Source of the DNA: Chloroflexota bacterium
Lineage (GTDB): Bacteria; Chloroflexota; Anaerolineae; J102
NCBI GenBank assembly: GCA_003353825.1
Contig: PIVW01000328.1
Location: 1 to 6,644 of the forward strand
Direction: 5' to 3'
DNA length: 6,644 nt
A program made the translations under genes and the position numbers. Below the pieces are notes generated by a model. That model was given only the letters and a program-made list of their open reading frames with translations, was not told where the DNA came from and did no database searches. Positions 1-6,612 of the stretch are shown in pieces (the first letter of the stretch is position 1; each line of letters starts with the position of its first letter).

Positions 1-28
1 GCAAGTGGCAAGTGGCAAGTGGCAAGTT
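1..28. repeat. Heptanucleotide tandem repeat (GCAAGTG, four units)
   Basis: Three exact copies of GCAAGTG are followed by GCAAGTT, giving a strict 7-base period from the first base of the window. The array may continue to the left. It lies downstream of the broken oxidoreductase ORF and has no coding potential. Tandem heptamers of this kind are known in intergenic regions of several bacterial groups, cyanobacteria among them. The period is seen directly; any function is unknown. Confidence 0.85.
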
Positions 29-105
29 CAACCTTGTCTGCAAGCGAAGTTGTACCTGCGACCTTGTGGAAAAGTGATTATGTCGACTAAATGGTATTGT
101 CACAA

Positions 106-816
106 CTAAAAACCCTGCAGCGCTTCTTCCGCTTCACAGGGTGGCCTGATCTCGCCCCTTATGGCAGCGATGAAGTTGATTGCTTGCTGGCGCATGGCAT
201 GAACCCAGGGCAACTGGGGGACGATGGTTTCCGGCACGACAGCATCACCCGGATCGCGAAAGAACTCGACACGACCGGGTCGATTAGTGGCTAGTGGGGC
301 AGGTAATTCTAATTCGACATAACCTTTTTCAAAGCAGACAAGTGCCGATTCCTGCCAATCAAGGGTGGTGCGGTAGGGTGTCATCTCGATGCTGCAGGCC
401 ACGCCCGAATCGCTCTGCCCGGCCAATAGTATGCCCGACGGATCGGCATAGCTGATAGCATAGGGTTCTCCGAGCAGGTGACGCATTAGGTTGACCTGAT
501 GGATGCAGTAGTTGACGAAGCTGATGTATTGATCGTAAGTGACTTCATCCATGTCAGCAGCGGGTGGGTCCATGACCAGGTCGGGGTAGGGTTCAGCACT
601 GCTGATCAGATCATTGAATCCACCGGCGATCCAATCACCGGCAGGGATGAGGATGCGAACATAGCTGAACCTGCCCAGTTCACCACTTTCTTTGAGGCGG
701 TCGATTACAGCCTTGGCTGCCATGTTGTTGCCCAAAGACGCCAAAAAAAGCAAATAGGGTGGCCGATCAACTGTCTCGCCCAAAATACTTGCAATAAAAC
801 GGTCGCGATCGTTCAT
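106..816 (-). pseudogene. Chimeric remnant: UroD-like N-terminus joined to C-terminal part of a Gfo/Idh/MocA oxidoreductase
   Basis: This 236-codon ORF joins two unrelated families. Residues 1-24 (MNDRDRFIASILGETVDRPP, then YLLF) resemble the start of UroD/MtaA-type proteins. From about residue 30 it resembles the substrate-binding half of a Gfo/Idh/MocA NAD(P)-dependent sugar oxidoreductase: AAKAVIDRLKESGELGR (33-49), GDWIAGG (60-66), a YISFVNYCIHQVNLMRHLLGE stretch and a late FEKGYVELELPAPLA strand. The N-terminal Rossmann fold with its GxGxxG motif (about 120 residues) is absent, so catalysis is not expected. The protein also stops at CEAEEALQGF, about 15-20 residues short of the usual DL.-A-..YI tail. 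It lies just beyond the ccm terminator with no obvious promoter. I infer a deletion fusion of two neighbouring genes. A translated fusion or an assembly join is also possible. Confidence 0.72.
720..816 (-). pseudogene. 5' fragment of a UroD-family (uroporphyrinogen decarboxylase-like) gene
   Basis: From the ATG at 816 the first 24 codons match the recurrent start of UroD-like proteins, a start Met, then R(D/E)RF, GE.VDRPP and an aromatic stretch. If one T is removed from the 7-T run (minus strand, 749-743), the frame continues as WRLWATTWQ, which fits the W..W..TW pattern I associate with this family. As sequenced, the frame instead passes into the Gfo/Idh segment. Only about 30 of the usual 330-380 residues remain, so the (beta/alpha)8 catalytic domain is missing. 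The family call rests on a short stretch and is an inference; the frame relationships are seen directly. Confidence 0.6.
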
Positions 817-849
817 CCTGTAACTCGGCGATAGATTTGCTGTCGGAAT

Positions 850-881
850 AAAAAAAGTCGTGCCACTCAGTGTAGCACGAC
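850..881 (-). terminator. Rho-independent terminator of the ccm operon
   Basis: On the minus strand a perfect 7-bp stem (GTCGTGC / GCACGAC) with an 11-base loop is followed at once by seven T residues (856-850). It lies about 180 bases beyond the stop codon of the zinc-ribbon gene and 33 bases before the start of the chimeric ORF. It therefore ends the ccm transcript and insulates the remnant from it. No T-run follows the hairpin on the plus strand, so it acts in one direction only. Confidence 0.87.
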
Positions 882-924
882 ATAGTCAAAAGGTATTAAC
901 CGAATTCGGGGTTCTAAAAGCGCT

Positions 925-952
925 CACAGATAAACAGGAATAACACAGATTT
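925..952. repeat. Possible dispersed intergenic repeat remnant (two CACAGAT motifs)
   Basis: Two CACAGAT motifs (925-931 and 944-950) lie 19 bases apart; on the minus strand they read ATCTGTG. This resembles the ATCTGTGT-type dispersed repeats I recall from intergenic regions of many environmental bacteria. It sits in the 246-base gap between the zinc-ribbon gene and the chimeric ORF. The same gap holds the terminator, a 10-bp palindrome CCGAATTCGG (900-909) and a small hairpin CTACG-AGTG-CGTAG (972-985). Nothing in the gap looks coding. Confidence 0.35.
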
Positions 953-1062
953 CCCAGGCATAAAATGACAACTACGAGTGCGTAGCAAATCACTTAATCA
1001 TGTCAATCTATGAGCCAGTTTTCGATCATATACTGGGGTTATCACTCGCTTTTGGTTAGCGA

Positions 1063-1530
1063 CTACACGCGCACAGACGCGCCACACTGTGCACAGAAGC
1101 GATCCCTGCCCTTTAGGGTGGTTCCGCATTGTCCGCAGAAACGATCCCCTTTCGAACGCCCATTGTTGGCACTGGTCTTGAGTTCGGTGGGCATCTCTCG
1201 TGCAAGCGTGATCTCTTGCTCGACCTGAGCATCCAGCTCCGGCGATACGAGTTCGCTCTCCAGTACATCGATTTTCCTCAGCACTGCCGCAGCCCGGTTT
1301 TTCATGCGTGTGCTTTGTTGTTCGTAATCTTCGTCGGAGAGCTTACCGGTTTCTCTATCGAACTGTGCGTCGCGCACAGACTGATACAACATGTCACGGT
1401 CATTGTATAGGCCAACCAGACGTGGATCAATGGCCACGCTCTCGGTACCGGCGTTTTTGGGGCGTAAGTAGGGCCAGAAAATGGCAACGGCTACGGCGAA
1501 AATCAGTAGGGCAGTTACTAGAATCCACAT
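1063..1530 (-). CDS. Membrane-anchored double zinc-ribbon protein with CcmI-like N-terminus
   Basis: A 155-residue protein. Residues 1-20 form one membrane segment (WILVTALLIFAVAVAIFWPY) with almost no N-terminal tail. Residues 40-95 are a charged, helical stretch (LYNDRDMLYQSVRDAQFDRE, then TGKLSDEDYE). This is the spacing seen after the membrane helix of CcmI/CycH proteins, where a short coiled coil carries a conserved D.E.GK.s..DY pattern. The C-terminal 25 residues carry FCGQCG and FCAQCG (Cys132, 135, 146, 149), a typical four-cysteine zinc ribbon. The TPR domain of true CcmI, which binds apocytochrome, is absent. As last gene of the ccm operon, 57 bases after ccmF, it may be a cut-down CcmI-type accessory, but that role is inferred. 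No good ribosome site precedes the ATG; a degenerate heptamer repeat occupies that position. Confidence 0.85.
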   Translation of the reverse strand: MWILVTALLIFAVAVAIFWPYLRPKNAGTESVAIDPRLVGLYNDRDMLYQSVRDAQFDRETGKLSDEDYEQQSTRMKNRAAAVLRKIDVLESELVSPELDAQVEQEITLAREMPTELKTSANNGRSKGDRFCGQCGTTLKGRDRFCAQCGASVRV

Positions 1531-1534
1531 GGGT

Positions 1535-1562
1535 TGGTGTCGGATGTCAGAGATCGGAGGTC
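1535..1562. repeat. Degenerate heptanucleotide repeat between ccmF and the zinc-ribbon gene
   Basis: Read on the plus strand, four consecutive 7-base units are TGGTGTC, GGATGTC, AGAGATC and GGAGGTC, all ending in TC and mostly starting GG. The array fills much of the 57-base gap between the ccmF stop and the ATG of the zinc-ribbon gene, including the place where a ribosome binding site would be expected. The period equals that of the array at 1-28, but the unit sequence differs. The periodicity is visible; its significance is uncertain. Confidence 0.55.
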
Positions 1563-1587
1563 GAGAGTTTGTTTTTGTGCTTTGGTA

Positions 1588-3639
1588 TCAGGCGGGTTGG
1601 GGGGATACGGGGAGACGAACACGTTGGGGGACTTTCTTGGGCATAGGCCAGAGAGAGAATAGGGCGCCGGCGGCCATAACAAAACCGCCAATCCACATCC
1701 ATAACATAAGGGGGTTGACGAAGATCTCAAAGGCAGCGAGGTTGCCGTCATTTTCCCAGCCGTTGAATACAACATAAACATCTTCTCGGATAGTGCTGCG
1801 CAGGCCCACTTCTGTCGTTGGGCCCATATCGCGCCCGGCCCGGCTGTCATAGAAGTTCATGCGGGGCAGTAGCGTACCGACCACAGCGTCTCCTTTTTCC
1901 ACCAGGACATTAGCCATCATGATGTCGTGGTTAGAGGCAGTTTCTTGTTGGAGCCCGGTGTAGGTGAATGTATATCCGGCCAATTCGGCAGATTCATTAA
2001 GGGTCAGGCTGGTTTTGAGATTGAACTGAAAAGCAGTTGCCCCAACCATGGCAATGGCGATCATGACCACACCCAGATGTACGATGTAGCCACCATAGCG
2101 GCGCTGATTACGCATCATCACCTGCACCAGCGCCATCATCCAGTTCTCACCTGTGGCTTTACGCCGGGCCCGCATGCCTCGATAATATTCCCAGAGAATG
2201 GTGCCCAACACCAGCGCACACACGCCCCATGCCAGTAGCGGTAACCACGATTTGGTGATGAACATAAAGAGAACGGTTAACACAGCCAGGGCCATGGCAA
2301 TGGGTAGGATGAGATTTCTCTTGAGCAAGTCAGGGGAGCTCCGCCGCCAGCCCAACAAGGGTCCGATGCCCATCAGCAGCAGGATCGCCATGAAAATTGG
2401 GCCATCCACCTTATTGAAATAGGGCGGTCCCACCGCGATCTTGGCGCCGCCGAACATCTCAGAAATAATCGGGAAGAGCGTGCCGAACAAGGTAACAAAG
2501 GCAGCTACAACGAAGAGAACGTTGACATAAAGGAACGCCGACTCGCGACTCACCATCGAATCCAGATCGGTATCTGACTGTAACTTGGGCAGTCGATACC
2601 ATAACAGAATGATGAATCCGATGAAGGTCAAAATAATAAAGCTCAAGAACATCGGGCCGACATTGGAGAGAGCAAAGGCGTGCACAGAGTCGATGATGCC
2701 GCTGCGGGTGATGAAGGTGCCGACGATCACCAGCCAAAAGCTTAGAAAGGCCAGGATCATATTCCACACTTTGAGCATACCTCGCTGTTGCTGGATGATA
2801 ATGCTGTGCAGAAAAGCTGTAGCCGTAAGCCAGGGAATGAGCGATGCGTTTTCGACCGGATCCCAGGCCCAGAATCCGCCCCAGCCTAACTCGATATAAG
2901 CCCATTGGCTGCCCATGAGGATACCGGCAAGCAAGAAGGCCCAGGGCGCCAGGTTCCATGCCCGCACATCCTTCGCCCAGCCATTGTCCAGTTGCCCAGA
3001 GATCAGACTGGAGACGGCGAATGCCATGGGGATGGTGAGACCCACGTAGCCAAGATAGAGGAAAACGGGATGGATCACCATCCAATAGTTTTGTAGCAAG
3101 GGGCTGAGACCGGTACCGTCGGCAGGGATAAAGAGGGAGGCGCCATCCGGGCGGAAAAGCGCGCCAACAGTGCTACCATCTGTCATCACCCACAGGCGTA
3201 AGAAGGGGTTGGCAGCGACTAGAGTGATGATGAGGAAGAAGACTTGTACAACGAGCAGGATAGCGACCATGTAAGGGCCGCGCTGTGGTTGCTTTTTCCA
3301 TTGCCTAAAAACAAAGAGAACGCTGTACATGGCCAGGATAAGGCCCCAGAAGAGCAACGAACCGGCTTGACCACCCCACAATGAAGAAAAGCGATAGAAT
3401 AATGGTAAGGTCCGTTCGCTATGACTGGCTACATATTCATTAGAGAAATCATTGGTAATCAGTAGGTACCACAAAGCAATAGTTGCGATCGTGATCAGCG
3501 CGGCCGTGGCGTAAAGTGCGTTACGGCCACTGACAGTCAGCGCAGTGTCACGTTTGTGAGCGCCATAGAGACTGGCTCCAATGCCGTAGATGGCGATTAT
3601 CAGCGCCAGTAGAATGGAAATGTATCCAAGATCAGCCAT
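1588..3639 (-). CDS. ccmF: Cytochrome c haem lyase subunit CcmF
   Basis: CcmF is a polytopic membrane protein that takes haem from holo-CcmE and, with CcmH, attaches it to the CXXCH cysteines of apocytochrome c outside the membrane. This 683-residue copy is near the usual 630-680. Many hydrophobic helices are visible, with the tryptophan-rich WWD motif WGGFWAWDPVENASLIPWL at 253-271. The four histidines expected from E. coli CcmF are present: His190 (HPVFLYLGYVG) and His320 (TRSGIIDSVHAFA) as the external haem ligands, and His278 (ATAFLHS) and His521 (YIVHLGV) as the transmembrane haem b ligands. Residues about 540-640 form the extracytoplasmic C-terminal domain, followed by a last helix. A good ribosome site overlaps the ccmG stop. 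There is no sign of a frameshift. Confidence is very high. Confidence 0.97.
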   Translation of the reverse strand: MADLGYISILLALIIAIYGIGASLYGAHKRDTALTVSGRNALYATAALITIATIALWYLLITNDFSNEYVASHSERTLPLFYRFSSLWGGQAGSLLFWGLILAMYSVLFVFRQWKKQPQRGPYMVAILLVVQVFFLIITLVAANPFLRLWVMTDGSTVGALFRPDGASLFIPADGTGLSPLLQNYWMVIHPVFLYLGYVGLTIPMAFAVSSLISGQLDNGWAKDVRAWNLAPWAFLLAGILMGSQWAYIELGWGGFWAWDPVENASLIPWLTATAFLHSIIIQQQRGMLKVWNMILAFLSFWLVIVGTFITRSGIIDSVHAFALSNVGPMFLSFIILTFIGFIILLWYRLPKLQSDTDLDSMVSRESAFLYVNVLFVVAAFVTLFGTLFPIISEMFGGAKIAVGPPYFNKVDGPIFMAILLLMGIGPLLGWRRSSPDLLKRNLILPIAMALAVLTVLFMFITKSWLPLLAWGVCALVLGTILWEYYRGMRARRKATGENWMMALVQVMMRNQRRYGGYIVHLGVVMIAIAMVGATAFQFNLKTSLTLNESAELAGYTFTYTGLQQETASNHDIMMANVLVEKGDAVVGTLLPRMNFYDSRAGRDMGPTTEVGLRSTIREDVYVVFNGWENDGNLAAFEIFVNPLMLWMWIGGFVMAAGALFSLWPMPKKVPQRVRLPVSPQPA

Positions 3640-3644
3640 AAATT

Positions 3645-3650
3645 ACCTCA
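3645..3650 (-). promoter_or_regulatory. ccmF ribosome binding site overlapping the ccmG stop
   Basis: TGAGGT on the minus strand lies five bases before the ccmF ATG. Its first three bases are the ccmG stop codon (TGA, 3650-3648). Ribosomes ending ccmG are thus placed on the ccmF start, which fixes that start and suggests coupled translation of reductant and lyase. Confidence 0.75.
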
Positions 3651-4259
3651 TTGTGCCATTTCTAGCAGTTGTTGGATGCGATTTTCTAGCAAAGATGCGC
3701 TCAGTGGACCGATGTGATAGCCCTTGATCTCTTCTCCGGCAGCATCTTTAAAGGTCGCTATCTTACCTTCTGTGTCGATGAAGAAAGTCTCAGGAACGCC
3801 CTGGACATGATAAGTATTGTAGATACGGCTGCCCTTGTCTGGACCGTTCGGATAGGTCACGTCAAACTCGGCGATGTAGGCCAGTGCGTTCGGCTCCTGG
3901 TCAAGATAGGCCAGGCCAAGGAATTGAACCTGATCGCTATATTTGCGCCAGGCCGCTTCCAGTGTTGCCTGTTCTTCCCGGCATGGAAAACACCAACTGG
4001 CCCAGAAATTGACAACGACCGGTTTGCCCTGGTAATCGGCCAGACTAATGTCGTTTCCGTCATAGGTCGTGAAGACGATAGGAGGGGCCGAGCCGGAGGC
4101 AACACGTACGCTGGGGGGGTTGAGAATGCCGTAATAGAACACGGCGAGCAGTAACACGCCCACAATGGCAACAATGATGATGATCGTCGTGCCGCCTCGT
4201 TTGGGTTTCGGGGCCGGGCTTACGTCAGCGCTGGAAGTGGAAGTAAGCTTATCGCTCAT
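3648..4259 (-). CDS. ccmG: Membrane-anchored thioredoxin-like thiol-disulfide protein CcmG/DsbE (TlpA/ResA family)
   Basis: CcmG reduces disulfides in apocytochrome c or in CcmH outside the membrane so that haem can be attached. The 203-residue protein has a short polar N-terminus ending in KPKRGG, one membrane anchor (about 25-46, [20 protein letters not shown]) and a thioredoxin fold. The active site [11 protein letters not shown] carries Cys90 and Cys93, and the cis-proline loop [11 protein letters not shown] places Pro155 opposite the active site. [16 protein letters not shown] is the usual AhpC/TSA-Redoxin lead-in. The start codon overlaps the ccmH stop by four bases (ATGA) and the stop lies inside the ccmF ribosome site, so it is translationally tied to both neighbours. 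A general TlpA/ResA reductase would look alike; the operon context decides for CcmG. Confidence 0.94.
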   Translation of the reverse strand: MSDKLTSTSSADVSPAPKPKRGGTTIIIIVAIVGVLLLAVFYYGILNPPSVRVASGSAPPIVFTTYDGNDISLADYQGKPVVVNFWASWCFPCREEQATLEAAWRKYSDQVQFLGLAYLDQEPNALAYIAEFDVTYPNGPDKGSRIYNTYHVQGVPETFFIDTEGKIATFKDAAGEEIKGYHIGPLSASLLENRIQQLLEMAQ

Positions 4260-4738
4260 GAGTCACTCAAATCACGTTCGACACGTGCAAGATAATCGTC
4301 TTCTTCGTCACTGTCGATGGTTTCGACAGTGGAATACTCACTTACCGCGGCTACTGCCGGTTTCTGGCTCCACCGTCGGGTGATGAGCACGGCAGCAATC
4401 AGTCCCCCGGTCAGCAGCAATATAGGCACGATCCAGGCCAGCAAGTTAAGTCCTTCTCTGGGAGGTTCGCCCAAGATCACCGGCCCATAGAGATCGATAA
4501 ATTCGGCTTTGACCTCTTCTTTGGTCTTACCGGCAGCCAGTTCGGTGTCGATTAAGTCGCGCATCTGGTCGCAAACTTTCTGCTCACAGACATCGAGACG
4601 GATGCCCTGGCAGATCGGACACCACAGTTCTTTTTGCAGTTCTGCGGCAACGGCGTCACTTGGATCGCCACCCTGAGCGGCGACTTGAACGCTCAGCAAA
4701 AATAGAAAGCTAAAGGCTAGAAGGATTTTTCGTATCAT
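4256..4738 (-). CDS. ccmH: Cytochrome c biogenesis protein CcmH (CcmH/CycL/NrfF family)
   Basis: CcmH is a membrane-anchored thiol protein that handles apocytochrome c cysteines and works with CcmG and CcmF. The 160-residue protein has a signal peptide (1-21, ending VQVAA), the helical redox domain and one membrane helix (about 98-119, [20 protein letters not shown]). It ends in an acidic tail (DSDEEDDY). The motif is LWCPICQG (Cys40, Cys43) in place of the usual LRCxxCQ, with two further cysteines, Cys51 and Cys56 ([11 protein letters not shown]). Downstream signatures are normal: [10 protein letters not shown], then [17 protein letters not shown]. It lacks a fused CcmI/TPR part. It is the first operon gene, about 33 bases below the predicted transcription start. 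No clear Shine-Dalgarno sequence is visible; an ATG seven bases upstream is out of frame and stops at once. Confidence 0.95.
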   Translation of the reverse strand: MIRKILLAFSFLFLLSVQVAAQGGDPSDAVAAELQKELWCPICQGIRLDVCEQKVCDQMRDLIDTELAAGKTKEEVKAEFIDLYGPVILGEPPREGLNLLAWIVPILLLTGGLIAAVLITRRWSQKPAVAAVSEYSTVETIDSDEEDDYLARVERDLSDS

Positions 4739-4777
4739 AGTAGCATGAGGTGCATAGCAACGTTGGAGGTAACGCCG

Positions 4778-4786
4778 ATTATAGCA
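4778..4786 (-). promoter_or_regulatory. Extended -10 promoter of the ccm operon
   Basis: Minus-strand TGCTATAAT combines a perfect TATAAT with the TG extension. At 17 bases upstream the -35 candidate is only TGTGAA, a poor match, as is usual for extended -10 promoters. The predicted start near 4771 leaves a leader of about 33 bases before the ccmH ATG. This fits a housekeeping sigma factor. The element is seen; its use is inferred. Confidence 0.7.
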
Positions 4787-4810
4787 AATGGTATCATGTC
4801 TTCACATGCG

Positions 4811-4841
4811 TTTGATCATAACTTTGATTAAGGGATGATTA
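4811..4841. promoter_or_regulatory. Candidate activator site: three phased TTTGATTA-like repeats
   Basis: TTTGATCA (4811-4818), TTTGATTA (4823-4830) and GATGATTA (4834-4841) recur at 11-12 base intervals, close to one helical turn. They fall at about -40 to -70 relative to the predicted ccm start, where an activator or UP element would act on a promoter with a weak -35 box. The sequence does not fit the inverted FNR/Crp consensus well. The 164-base gap to the hydrolase stop contains no terminator that I can see. Confidence 0.3.
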
Positions 4842-4902
4842 ACGGAGTCTGAGAATCTGCCGATATCATCCTTTTCCGACGCTAACCAACCCGTACCGAC
4901 CG

Positions 4903-6612
4903 CTACAACGTTGGGTCAGCAGTCGTGCTTCTAAACGCCCATCCCACAACCAATGCCCCAAAGATCGCCAATAAAAGCCCGAACCCGCATGCCAAAGGCC
5001 AAAACCATTGTGAGAGATCACCATCCTTCACGTACCAATGGTCAATCCATAAGTCAGCACTTGTACTGATCTCGACATGATGCTCTTCCCTACCCCGGGC
5101 GCTGATCTTTAGCATCTTGCCTGGCTCGATTATCCGCTCCTGGGGCTGGCCACCGTTCAAAGAGATGCTCAGCCTGGTTTCTGGCGCATCTTCTGGGGGA
5201 TGGATACGCAAAGAGGCGCCGTCAAAGGTAAGTTTAAGGGAAGTGCCCGCCGCTAACACACCGATTTGGTCGAGTGTCGCCTCTGGGTGGGGCTCAATGT
5301 GGTAGTTATCGCTATGGATGGCCCAATGCCCAGGAGGATATGCACCCGCATACATCACAGGATCGGCGATGATCTCATTGGCATACGCTCGTATGCTGTC
5401 ATAGAGCGGCAGTGGGGTCAGGTCTGGCTCGACCAATCGAAAATAGTACTCAGGTTTGGCCTCATCTCGCCATTGGTAGCCAGGACGTTTAAAATACCAG
5501 GTGTTGGCCACACCGAGCCAGGGCCAGTCTTGTTGTATGCGCTGATAGGCCTCGGCCAGATAACGTGCCTGTTGTGCCTCAGTTACCTGGCCGAAGCGTT
5601 TGTCGACGACTTCATCCGGCACAGCGTTCCAATTCATTTCACTGATCCAGATTGGCTTGTGCGCATCGCCGTTTGCTACCATGAGGTCTCGCACAAACAA
5701 GGGGCGGGAGAAGTTCAGAACACGGGGGTTCATGCGGCGGTCGCTGGGGCCCGACCACAACCCGTAACCCTGCATTGCCACGATATCAAAGCAATCTGCA
5801 GCGCCGGCATCGTACATACGTTGCAGAAAAAGAAAATCGTTGAGGGCATTGCCGGGTGGAGCTGCCTGCGGCTGCAAGACGATAGTCGAAGCCAGAGCGC
5901 CGTTGATGATCACGACATCCGCATCGGCTGCACGGGCGGCAGCGGCAGCGGTGCACAGGAGTTCGCTGTAATCTTCCGGGCTGATGGCGTAGTTTCCCCA
6001 TTCGGGATAGATATTGGGCTCATTCCACAATTGATAGTACCGAATCCGTCCTCTATATCGATCCACGAGGGTGGCCACGAAATCAGCGTAGTCCTGGTAG
6101 TCGTCGGGTGGCGCATAAGGGCCAATCTCATTCCCAGTTGTGCGCGTCCACTCAGGCGGATTACTCACCCGCACGATCAGTTCCAGGCCGTATTGTTCCG
6201 CTAGATCGACGATATGGTCATATTTCTGCCAAGCAGAGCGGTGGGGTTCGTGTCGGCGGTCTTCGAAATCACCTTTGCCATGGATCTCGATATCCTCCCA
6301 TACGAATTCCTGCCTCAACCAGCGGAATCCTGCTTTAGCCGCCATCTTTACCACTGCTTCTCGGACATCAGGACTTGGCTCTTGATCGAGGAACACATTT
6401 ATGCCAAAGGGATTGACGCCACTGTGGGCCGCCGCTTCGGTCTCGGCTAGATACAGCCCCGGCCGCATTAGATCGGCACTGAGATCGGTAAGGCCTTTGA
6501 TTTGTGCAGATAGACGTTTCTCTCCCGTTAAGGCATACAACGTTCCCCCGCGCCAGAGCAAGCCCACGACAATGGGGCAAAGCATCATGGGCATCAACAC
6601 CACGGTGAACAC
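4903..6612 (-). CDS. Membrane-anchored clan GH-A glycoside hydrolase (GH39/GH5-like), 5' end uncertain
   Basis: A probable cell-surface glycosidase with a (beta/alpha)8 barrel at about 67-415. It begins with GVNPFGINVFLDQE (65-78) and continues through FRWLRQEFVWEDIEIHGKG (96-114). The acid/base is predicted as Glu198 in QLWNEPN and the nucleophile as Glu325 in IWISEMNWN, the paired strand-4 and strand-7 glutamates of clan GH-A. A beta-sandwich region (about 430-530) follows. One C-terminal membrane helix (537-559, FWPLACGFGLLLAIFGALVV) and a short tail FRSTTADPTL would fix the enzyme outside the cell. The substrate cannot be read from sequence. GTG at 6612 is the first start in the window, but the frame stays open to 6644 and the first 21 residues look like part of an ABC permease. 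The original start may therefore be lost; a TTG at 6540 after GGGGGAACG is another option. Confidence 0.85.
   Translation of the reverse strand: MFTVVLMPMMLCPIVVGLLWRGGTLYALTGEKRLSAQIKGLTDLSADLMRPGLYLAETEAAAHSGVNPFGINVFLDQEPSPDVREAVVKMAAKAGFRWLRQEFVWEDIEIHGKGDFEDRRHEPHRSAWQKYDHIVDLAEQYGLELIVRVSNPPEWTRTTGNEIGPYAPPDDYQDYADFVATLVDRYRGRIRYYQLWNEPNIYPEWGNYAISPEDYSELLCTAAAAARAADADVVIINGALASTIVLQPQAAPPGNALNDFLFLQRMYDAGAADCFDIVAMQGYGLWSGPSDRRMNPRVLNFSRPLFVRDLMVANGDAHKPIWISEMNWNAVPDEVVDKRFGQVTEAQQARYLAEAYQRIQQDWPWLGVANTWYFKRPGYQWRDEAKPEYYFRLVEPDLTPLPLYDSIRAYANEIIADPVMYAGAYPPGHWAIHSDNYHIEPHPEATLDQIGVLAAGTSLKLTFDGASLRIHPPEDAPETRLSISLNGGQPQERIIEPGKMLKISARGREEHHVEISTSADLWIDHWYVKDGDLSQWFWPLACGFGLLLAIFGALVVGWAFRSTTADPTL

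Noticed and set aside
499..834. 111-codon plus-strand ORF across the chimeric remnant
   Set aside because: It is antisense to the Gfo/Idh-like segment, with no ribosome site or family likeness.
900..909. Palindrome CCGAATTCGG as an operator
   Set aside because: A single 10-bp palindrome inside the terminated downstream gap, with no promoter nearby, is likely chance.
972..985. Hairpin CTACG-AGTG-CGTAG as a second terminator
   Set aside because: The stem is only 5 bp and no T-run follows on either strand.
979..1006. Perfect -35-like TTGACA on the minus strand (1006-1001) as a promoter for the chimeric ORF
   Set aside because: The best -10 at 16-17 bases is TACGCA/ACGCAC, a poor match, and the intrinsic terminator at 850-881 would stop such a transcript before the ORF.
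2459..3085. 208-codon minus-strand ORF inside ccmF
   Set aside because: It is a shifted frame of the well-supported ccmF coding sequence and shows only scrambled echoes of it.
4811..4830. FNR/Crp-type site in TTTGATCATAACTTTGATTA
   Set aside because: The left half fits TTGAT, but the right half is a direct rather than an inverted copy and does not match ATCAA.
5266..6204. 312-codon plus-strand ORF opposite the hydrolase
   Set aside because: It lies wholly inside the hydrolase gene on the other strand, has no recognisable domain or start signal, and its composition is that of a shadow frame.
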